Shown here in pieces: positions 12,724-24,157 of a stretch of DNA of 64,000 bases. This stretch comes from Filobasidium wieringae (taxonomy: Eukaryota > Basidiomycota > Tremellomycetes > Filobasidiales > Filobasidiaceae). Under the pieces are notes generated by a model, which saw only the letters and a list, made by a program, of their open reading frames with translations, had not been told where the DNA came from and searched no databases. The stretch spans positions 496,001 to 560,000 of the forward strand of contig BCIV01000011.1 of NCBI GenBank assembly GCA_001600055.1, given 5' to 3'. The translations under genes and the position numbers were made by a program. Numbering within the stretch: the first letter of the stretch is position 1; each line of letters begins with the position of its first letter.

Positions 12724-15430
12724 ATGACCTCGTTCATCGACCTCAAAGCATCTCGCTCAAGCAGGCAAAGGCCTCTACCACCAGTGACCAGCCCTGCCCC
12801 GGTGGAAACTCAAAAATCCGACCCCCTTCCGCCCAAAACCAAATCCACCGAACCTGAACCAACCTCCAACAACCTCACATCCCAACTAACCACCCTCAAA
12901 CCCCACTCAAAAGATGATTCCATTCATCCTCTCTACCCACACTTCCCCGTGTCAAAGACCCAGATCTTACCCACTCCTACGGCGGGAAGAGGAATCTTTC
13001 TCCTCCCCCAAGTAAAGATCGGGAAAGGTCAGTCCCCATTCCCCCCCACTCTAATCTTTATTTCACTGAAGAACCGACCCCTAGTCATTTAAATTCTTCT
13101 TTGTTCTCATGCGTATGCCTTCACTTCGATAGGAGAATCGATAATCCAAACAAACCCTTTATGTGGGACCTTATCGACCGGAGAATTAGGGAAGAGATGT
13201 AACACTTGTTTCCTCGATGAACGGGAACTCGCTATCGTCTCTGGAAAGATGGGCGAGTGGGAGCAAAGGGTTGGAGGAGGTCTGCGGGATGATAGTTCGA
13301 GACAGGAAACGGATACGGATGGGGAGAAAGAGGGGGAAGGAGGGTTGAAGAGATGTATGGGATGTAAGGTTGTCAGGTATTGTTCCAAAGTAAGCCTTCC
13401 CTCTTTCCTCCCCCCCTTAGTCCAGTCGACTGTGACTCATCGATCTAGCACACCTCACCCTCCTTCATGATTGAATAGAAATGTCAGAAATCCGATTGGA
13501 CATCACATTCCCCCGAATGTAAATCCCTGCAACGTATCCGTCTCCTAATCCGATCTCGCCCTCCCGTATCCACATCCTCAATCGACCTCATCTCTCAAAG
13601 AGAAAAAGAACTACTTCAAGCTGTAGATCCTTCCACACCCCTCTCTCCCTCGTCAGCGGAGGACGTGAATGCGGAGGAGGAGAGGAAGGGACTTTGGATC
13701 CCGCCCGAAGAGATCAGGGCGTTGGGCAGGATTTGTTGGGATAGACGGAGGGCGATTGGGAAGGGGAAGGACGAGGGGGAAAAGTTCGTAAGTGTCTGTT
13801 CCTTTCCATCTCTCACACGACAGAGCAATTGTGAATCTGCAGGTGTGATGTTGATACGTTTCTCTTCCCGTTATAGTGGAAACCCATTGCTGCTCTGCAA
13901 TCACGTGCGTCTCTCCTTCCCATCCTCACATCGCCTGACTCTCACTTAGCCAAAACGCCTAACAGACCGGGCCAAACTCCAAACGAAACAAAGAGAACCT
14001 TATGCCAAACTGGCTCTCAAGCTGAATCAATACCTATCCTGTGGAGAACCTTTGAAGAAGGGTCAGAAGGAGGGAGAGTTGGTCCCTGTCGACATGAGTC
14101 TGTTTGGGTTCACGGGGGTCCCAGAGGTTTTGGATCTTTGTACTGCCGTAAGTCGATCTCCAATCCCTACTCAAACGTTGAGAAGAAAAGGAAGATCTGA
14201 CCTGAAAAGGCGCGGAGCAGTTCGCTAGTAATTCATTCACTTTATCTTCCAGTTCGTTGGAACCGATCGGAGTGGCGATCTCACCCTTGGTCGCTCTGTT
14301 CAATCATTCTTGTGTCCCTAACGCCGTGGTCGTCTTTCCTAATGGAGGGATGGCGAATGATCAGCGTGGGATGGAGGTGATTGCGTTGAGAGATCTGGAG
14401 CAAGGGGAAGAGGTACGTACACGTCTCGATCACGATCGGCCTATCGGTTCATGTTCTGACCTTACTACAAACCATAATAGATCCTCACTTCTTACGTCGA
14501 TGTGGCATCTCCATATCATATCAGACATAAAGAACTACTCGAGACGTATCATTTCGACTGTGCATGTCCTTCGTGTGTCAGGTCGAAAGCGGGAGAGGTC
14601 ATGCCTCAATGGGCACTACGTCATCCCGCTTGCGGTCAGGCGGTTGGAATACCAGGTACAGCCCGGCAAGTTCCGTATCGATGGGATTACGCTGATAATT
14701 GAGGTTCCGATAGATATGAATACGATCGGACCGGTCTCGGTCAAATGCGAACCTTGTGGAGTTTCGTATCAGGTCGATATGAATCGATTCAAAAGCCTTG
14801 TCGAGTTTGCCGAACAGCTCTTACAGGAAGATGCACATGGGTTGTTAGGTGAGCGTCTCCTTGTCATCTCTCCATACTCGTTGTTCTTAACGGTATTTCG
14901 GTTGGGCGATCGTTACAGGAGAATTCCACGCTTCCAAGATCCCATCTATAACGGACGCACTTTCCGAATACCTCCTACCTTCGTCGTACCCGTTCCAACA
15001 ACTCTTACGATTACGGAGCCTGCTATCGTCCCAACCTACCCCGACTCTGCCGGACCAGCCAGTAGCGGAGACGGTCGTCAACCTGTTCGATGCGGTCGAA
15101 GCTCAAGCTCTGGCTTGGAAAGGCATGAAGGCCGTTTACCCTGAGGGTCATCCTTCTCTCGGTATCGCGCTCACGGAACTGGGGAAACTCTTGAACTTGG
15201 ATGCTGCTGAATCCACGAGCGGAGAGGCGGTGTCGAGCGGAGTGAACAGATCTGCGGTCATACCTGCACAAGCTGCGGACAGGTTAGGCTTGGCTCGGGA
15301 GACTCTGATCATGGCGTTGAAGGAGCTCAGAATCGGATTTGGCAAGACCGGTGGTTTGGTAGGCAAAGAGGTCGAAGGGATCCTAGAGGGTCTAGTCAAG
15401 GAGATGCAATTCAAGGGCATTACAGTCTAA
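12724..15430 (+). CDS. SET and MYND domain protein (SMYD-like)
   Basis: Predicted 697-residue SMYD-type protein, probably a lysine methyltransferase. Exons: 12724-13027, 13133-13389, 13479-13787, 13877-13904, 13966-14147, 14221-14412, 14481-14655, 14714-14848, 14919-15430. The split SET domain starts at TAGRGIFLLPQVKIGKGESI. It is interrupted by a MYND zinc finger (RCNTC ... CMGCKVVRYCSKKCQKSDW ... HSPEC) that carries about 45 extra hydrophilic residues between its first two Cys pairs. SET resumes with LFNHSCVPNAVVVF (cofactor NHSCxPN motif), GEEILTSYVD, and the Cys-rich post-SET CACPSCVRSKAG ... HPACG plus CEPCG. The C-terminal 170 residues look helical (VNLFDAVEAQALAWKGMKAVYP, HPSLGIALTELGKLL), like the TPR-like tail of SMYDs. 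The substrate is unknown. The exon 7/8 junction (14656-14713) was chosen by phase. Convergent with the bHLH gene. Confidence 0.88.
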
Positions 15431-15528
15431 ACGGCGGCTTCCCCTTTGACGATATGCTCGAGGCAACAACTATGCCATACAACTGGTTTTTTAACTGTAC
15501 AAGTTCCGCATCCATCCTAATATCCCGA

Positions 15529-18500
15529 TCAGATCATGTCTATGTCTAATCCCTGAACTTCTTCCGTATTTTTGTGAGAGGCGTAAATTAAAGGGCTGCC
15601 GGACAACGAGGACTCTCCGGAACGCAAGATTGAAGATTTCTGTCGGGTCACGGCCGCGCGTTGTGGTCGCGTAGTAGTAGTGGTGGACTTTCGTCTGGTA
15701 GGCTTGGCTTGAGGTCTCGTGGATCGACTCGAGGTCTGCTCCATATGAGTATCTTCTTCCATCTCTTCTCCCTCGGGGTCTTCCATCAGAGGTTTCGGTT
15801 TCAGTCGGTGGGTGTTTGCACCAGTCGGCTCTTCCTCCTCGTCTTCATCTTCGAAAGCATATCCGAGCAGTTCATCGAGATTCACATTCGAACCGATCCC
15901 TGCCTGCACGCGAACAGCCTGAACAGCTTCCTTGAGCAGATCGATGTAATTGTTTCTGCGTTCGACTTTCGATTGCATTCTTTCGATATACTCGTTGGAG
16001 TACTTTAGAAGCGCGACCTTGCTGACTCCCTTGTTGGGGTTGTCATCCGGTACAAGAGAGCTCTTGGGCAAAAGTCTAGGTGCTGAACTACCTGGAATCG
16101 GTTCTCCTGTCTCCGGATCCAAAGCCTCGGTGTTGATAGGTGGTAAGAGAAGACGAAGTTCATCGAAACCGGCCTTGAGCGAGTCTCTTCGCCTTTGTTC
16201 TGCAGCTTTGTGAGAAGTCTTCTTCCCTTCGGGAGGAATGTTCGAATCGTTGGTAGACTTCCCGGTCTTGGCTGCACGGATGATCTTTGCTTTGGTGGAA
16301 TCTGCAACATAAAGGCGAACCATTGGGAACTGATATCGTATGTTGAACGGCATGAGAAAGACATACCATTAGGTCGCAATGCTTGCAGACTGACACTCCA
16401 CCCCGCGGCGATCTTGTCAAAGCTCTGTCCAGGCTCTTCCGCGACATCTTCCAAAGACCTCTTGCTCGATCTGGGAGTCCCCTCAAGAGAGTCCCCCACG
16501 TCTTCCTCGTGAACATCAGCCATATTCGACCGTCCTGATCCGCTCGAATTCGTCTCGCTCAGTCCTCCCTTCTTATGAGCGATGACACGCGTCCCTAGAG
16601 CGGTTTGACTCGGAGGACCTATCTGCATCAACGTCGCAGGCGTGATGGGGGCGACTCTTCCTTGTCCCGGATGTTTACCCGATCTGCCGGCTTGTAGCGG
16701 TGCTGGAGGTGGAGGCATGATCATCTGGGACAAGTCTACGGGGGAAAGGGATTCCGATTGAAAGTGCTCGTTATCGAACGTGGCCATCCTAGCCGAAGCA
16801 GGCGCGACCATCGGAGTATAAGCGGTGATCAAGGGAGAAGGAGGTACGGTATTCGCTCCTCCCCGTCCCGGTCTCTGTGTGGGCTTCATCATCGGTGAAG
16901 GTCTCGATCTAGCTGCGGAAGATCGGGAAGGTCTCAAAGCGGGGGACTTTCCGACGTTCGAATTCTTCCTCTTCTGAACCGCCTGATCCTGAGCCAGTCC
17001 ATAATCCCCATTAGTATAATCCACACTCATCCCCAAGCCCTGTTCCTGTCCGTTCCCATTGATCATCTTTGTCAACTCGTCCAAATAAGCTTGAGAGCTC
17101 ATAGGTTGATTCTGTTTCCACGCGTCCGGTTGAGGTAAAAGAGCGGGACTCATGGTCTGTTCCATCCCTGACCCGGATCTGGTCGGAGGGGGGAATCTAC
17201 TATTATTCATCATCCCGCCCTGTACCACAGGGGAAGGAGCGACGGCCCCGGACAGACTCCTATGACGCATATGTTCGTTGTTCATCACATGTCCCTGTCC
17301 ACCCTGATGCATCGACTGCGATCCTTGCTGAGACCCGGACCTGAATCCCATCTGTACAGGGTTAAGCGCAGGGGAAGTCAAGGGAGAGAAGAATTCCGAT
17401 TTCGGGGTTGGATGACTGGTCGATGTTCCCCTACTGGACCCTTGGTAGGGTGCGGTGAAAGTCCCGGTGTTACCCTGAGGGTTGATCATGGGGGATAAGA
17501 ACGGAGAACCAGCCACCTGTTGTTGCTGAGCTTGAGCCTGTTGACGTTGAATCATATCGAGTTGTTTCTGAATCGCGAGCTGTTGTTGCTGCAGGACGTG
17601 TAACTGAGCCTGTTGATCCATCCCGATCACGTCCTTCCCATTTTTGTGCTGTTGCTGTTGCTGCTGTTGTTGCTGTTGTATCTGCTGAGCCAACCCCTGT
17701 TGAGAAGGGTTCGACCCGTAACTCCCAGTAACAAAGTTAGGCGACCCTCTACTCCCCGAGCCGACCGTGCTGGGCGATCCCATGGCGGGGGAAAGAAGAG
17801 GAGTGAAAACGATCTCCCCCTTCCGATTGATCGCGAACGTCCCCTCGGACGAATCCTGGGGGACGTTGTTCATCGATGGTGAGACGTGAAGAGGGTTTTG
17901 ATTTTGTCCCTGCGTTCTCCCGTGCGTGTTCGAATGCTGCTGCTGTTGTTGTTGTGATAGGGACTGATGAACCTGCCCACCATCCAACCCAGACCCAACC
18001 CCCTCGAACCTGGTGTTGGGGGGAGGAACCGTGACCCCCCAAGCAAACTCGTCCTTCCCATTGACTTGACCGTACTGTCCGTTCAAACCCGGATCATTTG
18101 CTTGTCCGGTCGAGCCAGTACCGACACCAGAACCAGCACCAGCTCCACCAGCGTGATGACCCGTCGTACCGGAATGAGAAGAAGACGAGTGATCATGATA
18201 ATGATCGTGTGAAACGAATTCAGGGGGGAGGTAGGAAGGGATGAAAGACTGTTGATTTTGCTGTGAACTCGATTGTGATTGTGATTGTTGTTGTTGCTGG
18301 TGCTGTTGATGCTGTTGCTGGTGCTGTTGTTGATGTTGTTGTTGATCTTGCCTCGATACTTGGGACGAAGAAGAGTGTTCAGGACGACCAAACTGTTCAC
18401 GCTGTTCACGTTGTTGACGAGCCATCACGGCGAACAGAGCGGGACTTTGCATTGAGATCCGTTCGAGCTGTTGCGATTAGGGTGGGTATTTGGAGAAATA

Positions 18501-19388
18501 AGGAGAGATAGAGGGATGGAGAAATGAGGGGGGACGACGTTGTAGACGGGCGGGCGGGCGGGGAAGGGAAAGGAAAGGAAGGAGGAAAGTGGGGTGGGGA
18601 AGAAAGGAATGGTACCGATCGGAACGAATGCGAATTGAGAACCCAAAAGGAAGGACATGACGGGGTTTATCAATCAGTCCCTAACTGAAAACAGCTCCAC
18701 TAACCTGTCTCTGCAAATCCCCCCCGACGTTCTCCTCCATCTCAACACCCTGTTCCGATTCCCGTTGATTCCCAGTGACGATACTCATCCCCCATTCCTT
18801 CAACCCTGCGTCATCCTGGAGTGTATCGGAAGAGGAACCGGCGTTCTGATCTTGGTCGAATTTCGGACTGGTCGGGTCTGGTTGGGTGGAGAGGTACATG
18901 TGGGGGGGGAGGGGGGAGAAGGAGGATAGATCGAAATCGAAGAAATCTGCGTTCTGATCGGGTTGTTTGGTGGGATGATGTTCTTGGTGATGATGTTGGT
19001 GATGTTGGTGATGATGATGATCCGGGTGCAAAGAATGATCATGATTGATGGTGGTCTGTGAGACACGACCTTCTTCATCCACCCCCTCGTCCTTCCGATA
19101 CCCATCCAAACCGACATGTCCATCCAGATCGTTCATCATCATCAACCCGACATGATCATTCTCCACCATCCCATCGTCCCCTACCTTCCCCTTGCTCGCG
19201 GACTCGACGGGGTAATACCCCGAATCCATCGCCGAGCCGGATCGGGAGGGGTGGGAGAGGGGGGGATCGTTCCCTTCGAGGATATCGGGGGAGAGCAAGG
19301 TCCCTAGAGCTCCTGGGTCTAGGAAGTCCATCATGGTCGTGGGAAGGGAGAGGTCCGCGGGGGAAGAGACTGCATGAGGAGTGGACAT
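15529..19388 (-). CDS. Large polyQ bHLH transcription factor
   Basis: Predicted 1185-residue nuclear DNA-binding protein; exons 19388-18705, 18467-16367, 16301-15529. Residues 1-928 are low complexity: a His-rich run (HPDHHHHQHHQHHHQEHH, about 18980-19040), several Gln/His runs (about 17640-17690 and 18260-18420), and Ser/Gly/Pro-rich stretches. The bHLH lies near residues 955-1045. The basic region SHKAAEQRRRD carries His-Glu-Arg at the class B positions, which predicts CACGTG binding. Helix 1 is LKAGFDELRLLLPPI. An unusually long loop of about 37 residues follows, then helix 2 SKVALLKYSNEYIERMQ and a short zipper-like continuation. The C-terminus is acidic, then Arg/Thr-rich. The basic region resembles fungal Pho4/NUC-1 or USF types, but I cannot assign an ortholog. 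The ATG at 19388 is preceded by a tandem tetranucleotide leader. The gene shares its promoter with PTPA. Confidence 0.9.
16140..16240 (-). other. bHLH basic region and helix 1 coding segment
   Basis: Sub-feature of the bHLH gene, coordinates approximate. It encodes SHKAAEQRRRDSLKAGFDEL; the H-x3-E-x3-R spacing is directly readable. Confidence 0.85.
17640..17695 (-). repeat. CAG/CAA repeat (polyGln tract)
   Basis: Imperfect CAR repeat on the coding strand encoding a run of about 14 Gln, with a second Gln/His-rich run near 18260-18420. The mixed CAG/CAA codons suggest selection on the amino acids, not a pure expanding microsatellite. Confidence 0.85.
18548..18563 (+). other. G-quadruplex-type motif in intron 1 of the bHLH gene
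   Basis: Four G runs separated by single C residues (GGGCGGGCGGGCGGGG) on the plus strand. This is the template strand for the minus-strand bHLH gene, and the motif lies inside its first intron (18468-18704). More G-rich sequence follows to about 18600. Confidence 0.7.
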
Positions 19389-19394
19389 GGTCGA

Positions 19395-19417
19395 GGTCCG
19401 TCCGTCCGTCCGTCCGT
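19395..19417 (-). repeat. Tandem tetranucleotide just upstream of the bHLH start codon
   Basis: Five GTCC units on the plus strand (GGAC on the coding strand), starting 7 bases before the start codon at 19388, so inside the predicted 5' leader. Confidence 0.8.
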
Positions 19418-19701
19418 GGAGAGGTGGAATGAGCGGGACGAGTCCGGGAGTTGTCGTTGTTTTCGCTGTCGCAGTGTACTTGCCGCCTATGGCGTGCAGG
19501 CGGAGGAGGAGGAGGAGGAGTTGTGGGAAGTGCAAGTCGTAGTGCTTGGCTGTTGATTGGAATGAAATGGATGTCGAAATGTTTGAGATCTGAGACGGAT
19601 TCAAGGTCGTCGCTGTTCAAGAGAACTCGGTGTTTTCCTTGGATGTTCGAATCTCGGCGACAGCATTCACGCCTTTTGCCCGGATAATAGGCCCAGTGAC
19701 G

Positions 19702-19711
19702 ATCACGTGAT
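19702..19711. promoter_or_regulatory. Palindromic E-box ATCACGTGAT
   Basis: Perfect 10-base palindrome with a CACGTG core, 117 bases upstream of the PTPA start and about 315 bases upstream of the bHLH start. It fits the predicted specificity of the adjacent bHLH protein, so autoregulation is a reasonable inference. Confidence 0.5.
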
Positions 19712-19796
19712 GTATACTCGAGCGATGAGTACTGTGCTTGATACAGTTACCAACATCACATCCACAACACCGCAACTTGACATTCACTTACACAAA

Positions 19797-19810
19797 CACA
19801 CACACACACA
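19797..19810 (+). repeat. (CA)n microsatellite
   Basis: Seven CA units in the PTPA leader, 15 bases before its start codon. Confidence 0.8.
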
Positions 19811-19825
19811 CGCACAGTAGCAACC

Positions 19826-21651
19826 ATGGCAGAGACAATCCAATCCAAGCTGGACTCTCTAGACATCTCCTCCGATACCTCGTCAATCCCTACAAAGAAA
19901 ATCCTCTCGAAAGAACACCTGACGGCCTTCCAGTCCTCTCGAACCCACAACGATCTCGTCCAATTCATAGAAGATCTCAACTCTTCCATAATCGGTCACA
20001 AACTGACCGAAGATGTATCTCATTCCCCAGTGAGTCGCTAAACTTCGGGAGGAAGAAACATTAAAAACCCAACGCTGAACGGACGAACCGAACGTAGATA
20101 ATCGATCAGATCCTGACACTACTGAACGAGATTGAATCACTGGCGAAATCGATCCCACCAGTGGACAACTCGGCTTCTCGTTTCGGCAACCCCGCCTTCA
20201 AGACCTTTTACGATCAACTTCAACAGGTCCGGTCTTCTCTCGTTTCCCCGGCCGCGCTCATAGCTGACCCCTCACTCACCGTCTCCCCAGAACCTCCCTT
20301 CTTACCTAGAGAAGACCATCCACCTACCTCCCACTCATGCGAAAGAGATAACCACCTACCTACAAGAGAGTTGGGGCAACAGGACGAGAATCGATTACGG
20401 ATCGGGGATGGAACTGAACTTTGTTTGTTTCTTGTAAGCACCTCCCTCCCTCTTTCTTGTGAACGTCGAATCCTAGCTCATGCGGGACGGGGTCATGGGT
20501 TCGAAGGCTATGTTTGAAGAATATAGGGTTGGTAGGGGAGGAAGAATCCATCCCTCTCGTACTGCGCGTTTTCTGGCGGTGAGCTATCATTCCCTCTCTT
20601 CCTTTTTTACTTCCTCCACCATACCCTACCCATCGCTTTGCTAACGTTCATCGATCTCATCTCATCCCATCTCATCCCATCTCACCAGGTACATCGAGAT
20701 AATGCGTTACCTCCAATCGACCTACTGGTTGGAACCCGCAGGCTCGCACGGGGTTTGGGGTCTGGACGATTATCATTTCCTACCTTTCCTATGGGGTAGT
20801 GGGCAGTTGGCTGGTAAGTCTCCCTTTCTCTCTCTCTCCCTCTCTGCCTCGAACTTGGCGGGACCATGAGCAAACGAGTACTGATAACGTGGACTCTCGT
20901 CGGAATGGTAGATCATAAATACCTAAGACCAAAGTCTATCCACGATGAAGAGATCCTCGATGAGTTCGGGAGGGATTACATGTACTTTGCTTGTATAAGG
21001 TTTATCAATTCCGTGAGTCTTCCGGGAATGGGATGGAGGATCGGGATTGAACAGGGTTTTGCCCTTTTTTTGCCTTGTTTTTTGTTTTTGTTTTGGCGAT
21101 GCGACGATGAGGGTGTAGATAAAGACCGCTTCCCTTCGATGGCATTCTCCCATGTTGGATGATATCTCCGTCGTAAGCACCCTCGTCTTCCTCGATCAAA
21201 CGATGTCCCTTCATCTGATCCCAGCCCAACCCATCCCTTCCCTCCTCACCCGCGCGTGAACAGGTCAAGACTTGGTCCAAAGTGAACGAAGGCATGATAA
21301 AGATGTACAAAGCCGAAGTGCTCGGGAAACTCCCGGTAATGCAACACTTCCTGTTCGGGACGTTGCTACCCCCGCCCGACCTCACGGGGATGGAGGGGGA
21401 ACGGGTCGAGGATGAGCATGGACATGTGCATGGGAAGGCGGAGAAGGGGTGGACGATGGATTGTTGTGGGATCCCTGGTCAGTCCTTGCCGTTGTTCGAC
21501 AAGAGGAAAAAATCGAGTGGACGCTGACGAGGAGGATCGGATCGTCACAGTGCCTTCGGCGTTCGCAGCGGCCGCGGCGGAGAAGGGAGAAACACCGTCG
21601 ACGGGATTACTGAAACCGCGTTCAGGGTTGAAACCTATCCCGTTCGATTAG
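19826..21651 (+). CDS. PTPA: PTPA, phosphotyrosyl phosphatase activator (Rrd family prolyl isomerase)
   Basis: Activates PP2A-type phosphatases and has peptidyl-prolyl isomerase activity in yeast and animals. Exons: 19826-20029, 20098-20226, 20291-20433, 20507-20578, 20689-20813, 20912-21012, 21119-21172, 21264-21477, 21551-21651; 380 residues. Family motifs in order are [115 protein letters not shown]. The VPSAF end shows the C-terminus is intact. A terminal Ala- and Pro-rich tail of about 25 residues follows. I cannot decide between the Rrd1 and Rrd2 subfamilies by eye. It shares a promoter with the bHLH gene and is convergent with ILV3 (177 bases apart). Confidence 0.95.
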
Positions 21652-21790
21652 CTCTCGTCTCGCTTCATCCATTTGTATCGATCACGTCTCACATCTCACG
21701 TCGCACGTCGCACACCCATGTATATCATTGATCATTACGGGTCGTCTCATATTTACAACAAATGGCCTGTGGTGTGATGCACAATGATCG

Positions 21791-21814
21791 AGAAAGAAAG
21801 AGAGAGAGAGAGAG
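21791..21814 (+). repeat. (AG)n-rich run
   Basis: Imperfect GA/AG repeat in the short gap between the convergent PTPA and ILV3 stop codons, probably in 3' UTR sequence. Confidence 0.7.
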
Positions 21815-21828
21815 CAGTGGAACGATGC

Positions 21829-24157
21829 TTAGGCGTCGGTGACTGAGAGGTTAAAAACGGATCAGGGTCAGACTTCCCTCCCTCTGTTCTCGAAGACGCA
21901 GAACGACGACTCACCACAACCCTGACTGGCGTCGGAGACGAGCTTGGTGTACTTGTACAGAGTACCGGAAGTGACCTTCAAGGGGGGCGCCTTCCATTCG
22001 CTCAACCTTCGTGCAATCTCTTCCTCGCTGACGTCCATCGAGATCGAGTTCTTCTCGGCGTCAATGTGAATCATGTCTCCGTCCTGAACGACGGCGATCG
22101 GTCCTCCAACTTGAGCCTCAGGGGTGACGTGTCCGATGACGAATCCGTGAGATCTGGACATCTCGAGCATGGTCAGGTCGTGTCACTACAAGCCAAGTTC
22201 CCACGGCCGACTCACCCTCCACTGAATCGACCATCAGTCAGGCATGCGACATCGTATCCAAGACCAGCGCCCATGATCAAAGAAGTAGGCTTCAACATCT
22301 CGGGCATACCTGGTGATGGTATGTCGGTTGAGCATGCAAAACTCCTCATCGCCCAGCTTTCGCCTACTCACCAGGTCCACCCTTGGGTCCCAAGTATCGG
22401 AGAACGACTACGGTCTTCTCTCCCTTCTTGATACTACCGCTCTCGACGGCTTTCACAAAGTCGGCTTCCTGGTCGAAAGCTCGACACTTTCCGGAAAACT
22501 TGAGACCTTCCTTTCCAGTGATCTTGGCGACGGATCCGAGAGGTGCCAAATTACCCTTCAAGATTCTGTCGAAAAAAAAAAGAAAAAGGTGGTCAGTGTT
22601 TCTATTCCCTAGATGGCGAGTGATCAAGCGTCTATTCACCTGATATGACCGGTAGCCTTGATAGGGTTGTTGAGAGGTCGAATGATCTCCTGACCTTCCC
22701 ATGCCTGTCCTCGCTCGGTCATCCACTTGTCGACGTTCTCCCCGAGGGTCTTTCCAGTGACGGTCATCTCGTCACCAGTCATCAATCCCTCCTTGATCAA
22801 GAATCCCATGACGCCTGGAAGACCAAGTCGATCAATAAACAAACGATGCGTCCGATCCACAATCCCGACACTTACTGGGGATACCTCCGATCTTGTTGAT
22901 ATCCTCCATGACGTACTTTCCACTAGGCTTGAGATCGGCCAAGAAAGGGATCCTATCGGAAACCTTTTGGAAATCGTCGATCGTCAAGTCCACTCCGACA
23001 GATCGAGCGATGGCCAAAAAGTGTAAGACGGCGTTGGTGGATCCTCCGAGGACCATGGTCAATACCATCGCATTCTCGAACGCCTGTCGGGTCATGATAT
23101 CCCTAGGCTTGAGGTTGAGTTCCAAGAGGTTTCGCATGGCGGCTCCGACAGAGTCACATTCGGCGAGCTTCTCGGGGTACTCGGCGGGGAAGGAGGATGA
23201 ACCGGGGAGGGTCATTCCGAGAGCTTCGGCAGAGGAGGCCATGGTGTTGGCAGTGTACATCTATTGAGCGGACAAGTGGGTATGTCAGGACATGTCGTGA
23301 ACACGAACAACAACGACTGATACTCACTCCTCCACAAGCTCCGGCACCGGGACAAGCGTTCCTGACGGTATCGTATCGCTTCTTCTCAGCCTCCTCGGTC
23401 TGCCCGTCCTGCAGGTATTGACCATAGGCCTGGAAAGCGGAGACGATGTCCAGCTTTTCACCACCACATTGACCCGGCTTGATGGTTCCTCCATAGACCA
23501 TCAGACCGGGTCGGTTCAGTCGACCAAGGGCCATCAAAGTTCCGGGCATGTTCTTGTCACATCCAGGGACGACGACCATCCCGTCCAACCAGTGTCCACC
23601 CGCGGCGGTCTCGACCTGATCGGCGATGAGATCTCGAGATTGAAGGGAGTAACTCATTCCAAAGGTTCCCATGGAAATACCATCGGATACACCCACGGTT
23701 CCGAATTGGTAACCGATGAGACCGGCTCCAGCCATGGAGTTTTTGATTCGCTGACCGAGACCCAGGATGTGTTTGTTGCATCTGTATGAAATCGGCAGAG
23801 CTATCAGTTTTCATGAGATTTGCGATCGATTTGATGGTTCTGTACTTACGGGTTACCCTCGTACCTGATAGAGGCGAGCGACACGAAGAGCACAAGTAAG
23901 AAACCTGCTGACTCGACCGCCACGAGCGTTACGACTCACCAGACACTGGCAACTCCGACCATCGCCTTGTTCAAATCGGCATCGGTCTCTACCCCATCAG
24001 TGGCGTAAAGCATGGCCTGACTGGCTCCCTGACTTTTGTGTTGAGTGACATTCCTAGAATGCCTGTTGAGGCCCTCCTTGACTTGCAACTTGGAGGAGGT
24101 GTGCAAGCTTCGGTGAACCGACTTTGATTGCCGGGAGATGATTGATCGAGAAAGCAT
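21829..24157 (-). CDS. ILV3: Dihydroxy-acid dehydratase, mitochondrial
   Basis: Converts dihydroxy-isovalerate and dihydroxy-methylvalerate to the 2-keto acids in valine/isoleucine synthesis; Fe-S enzyme of the mitochondrial matrix. Exons: 24157-23940, 23864-23850, 23781-23328, 23260-22876, 22814-22640, 22565-22372, 22309-22216, 22153-21915, 21842-21829; 595 residues. The start [12 protein letters not shown] is presequence-like; another in-frame ATG lies 69 bases upstream. The three cluster cysteines are all present: [16 protein letters not shown] and [18 protein letters not shown]. Other motifs are [60 protein letters not shown] and the closing ASQGCVTDA. Exon 2 is 15 bases and the last exon 14 bases. 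Loading of its cluster would depend on the Fe-S machinery that includes GRX5, also encoded in this window. Confidence 0.97.

Larger units (their letters stand above)
19389..19825. promoter_or_regulatory. Divergent promoter bHLH / PTPA
   Basis: These 437 bases lie between two opposite start codons. They contain the GGAC repeat leader of the bHLH gene, a CACGTG palindrome (19702-19711) and a (CA)n run (19797-19810) directly before the PTPA start. No gene is seen. Confidence 0.6.
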
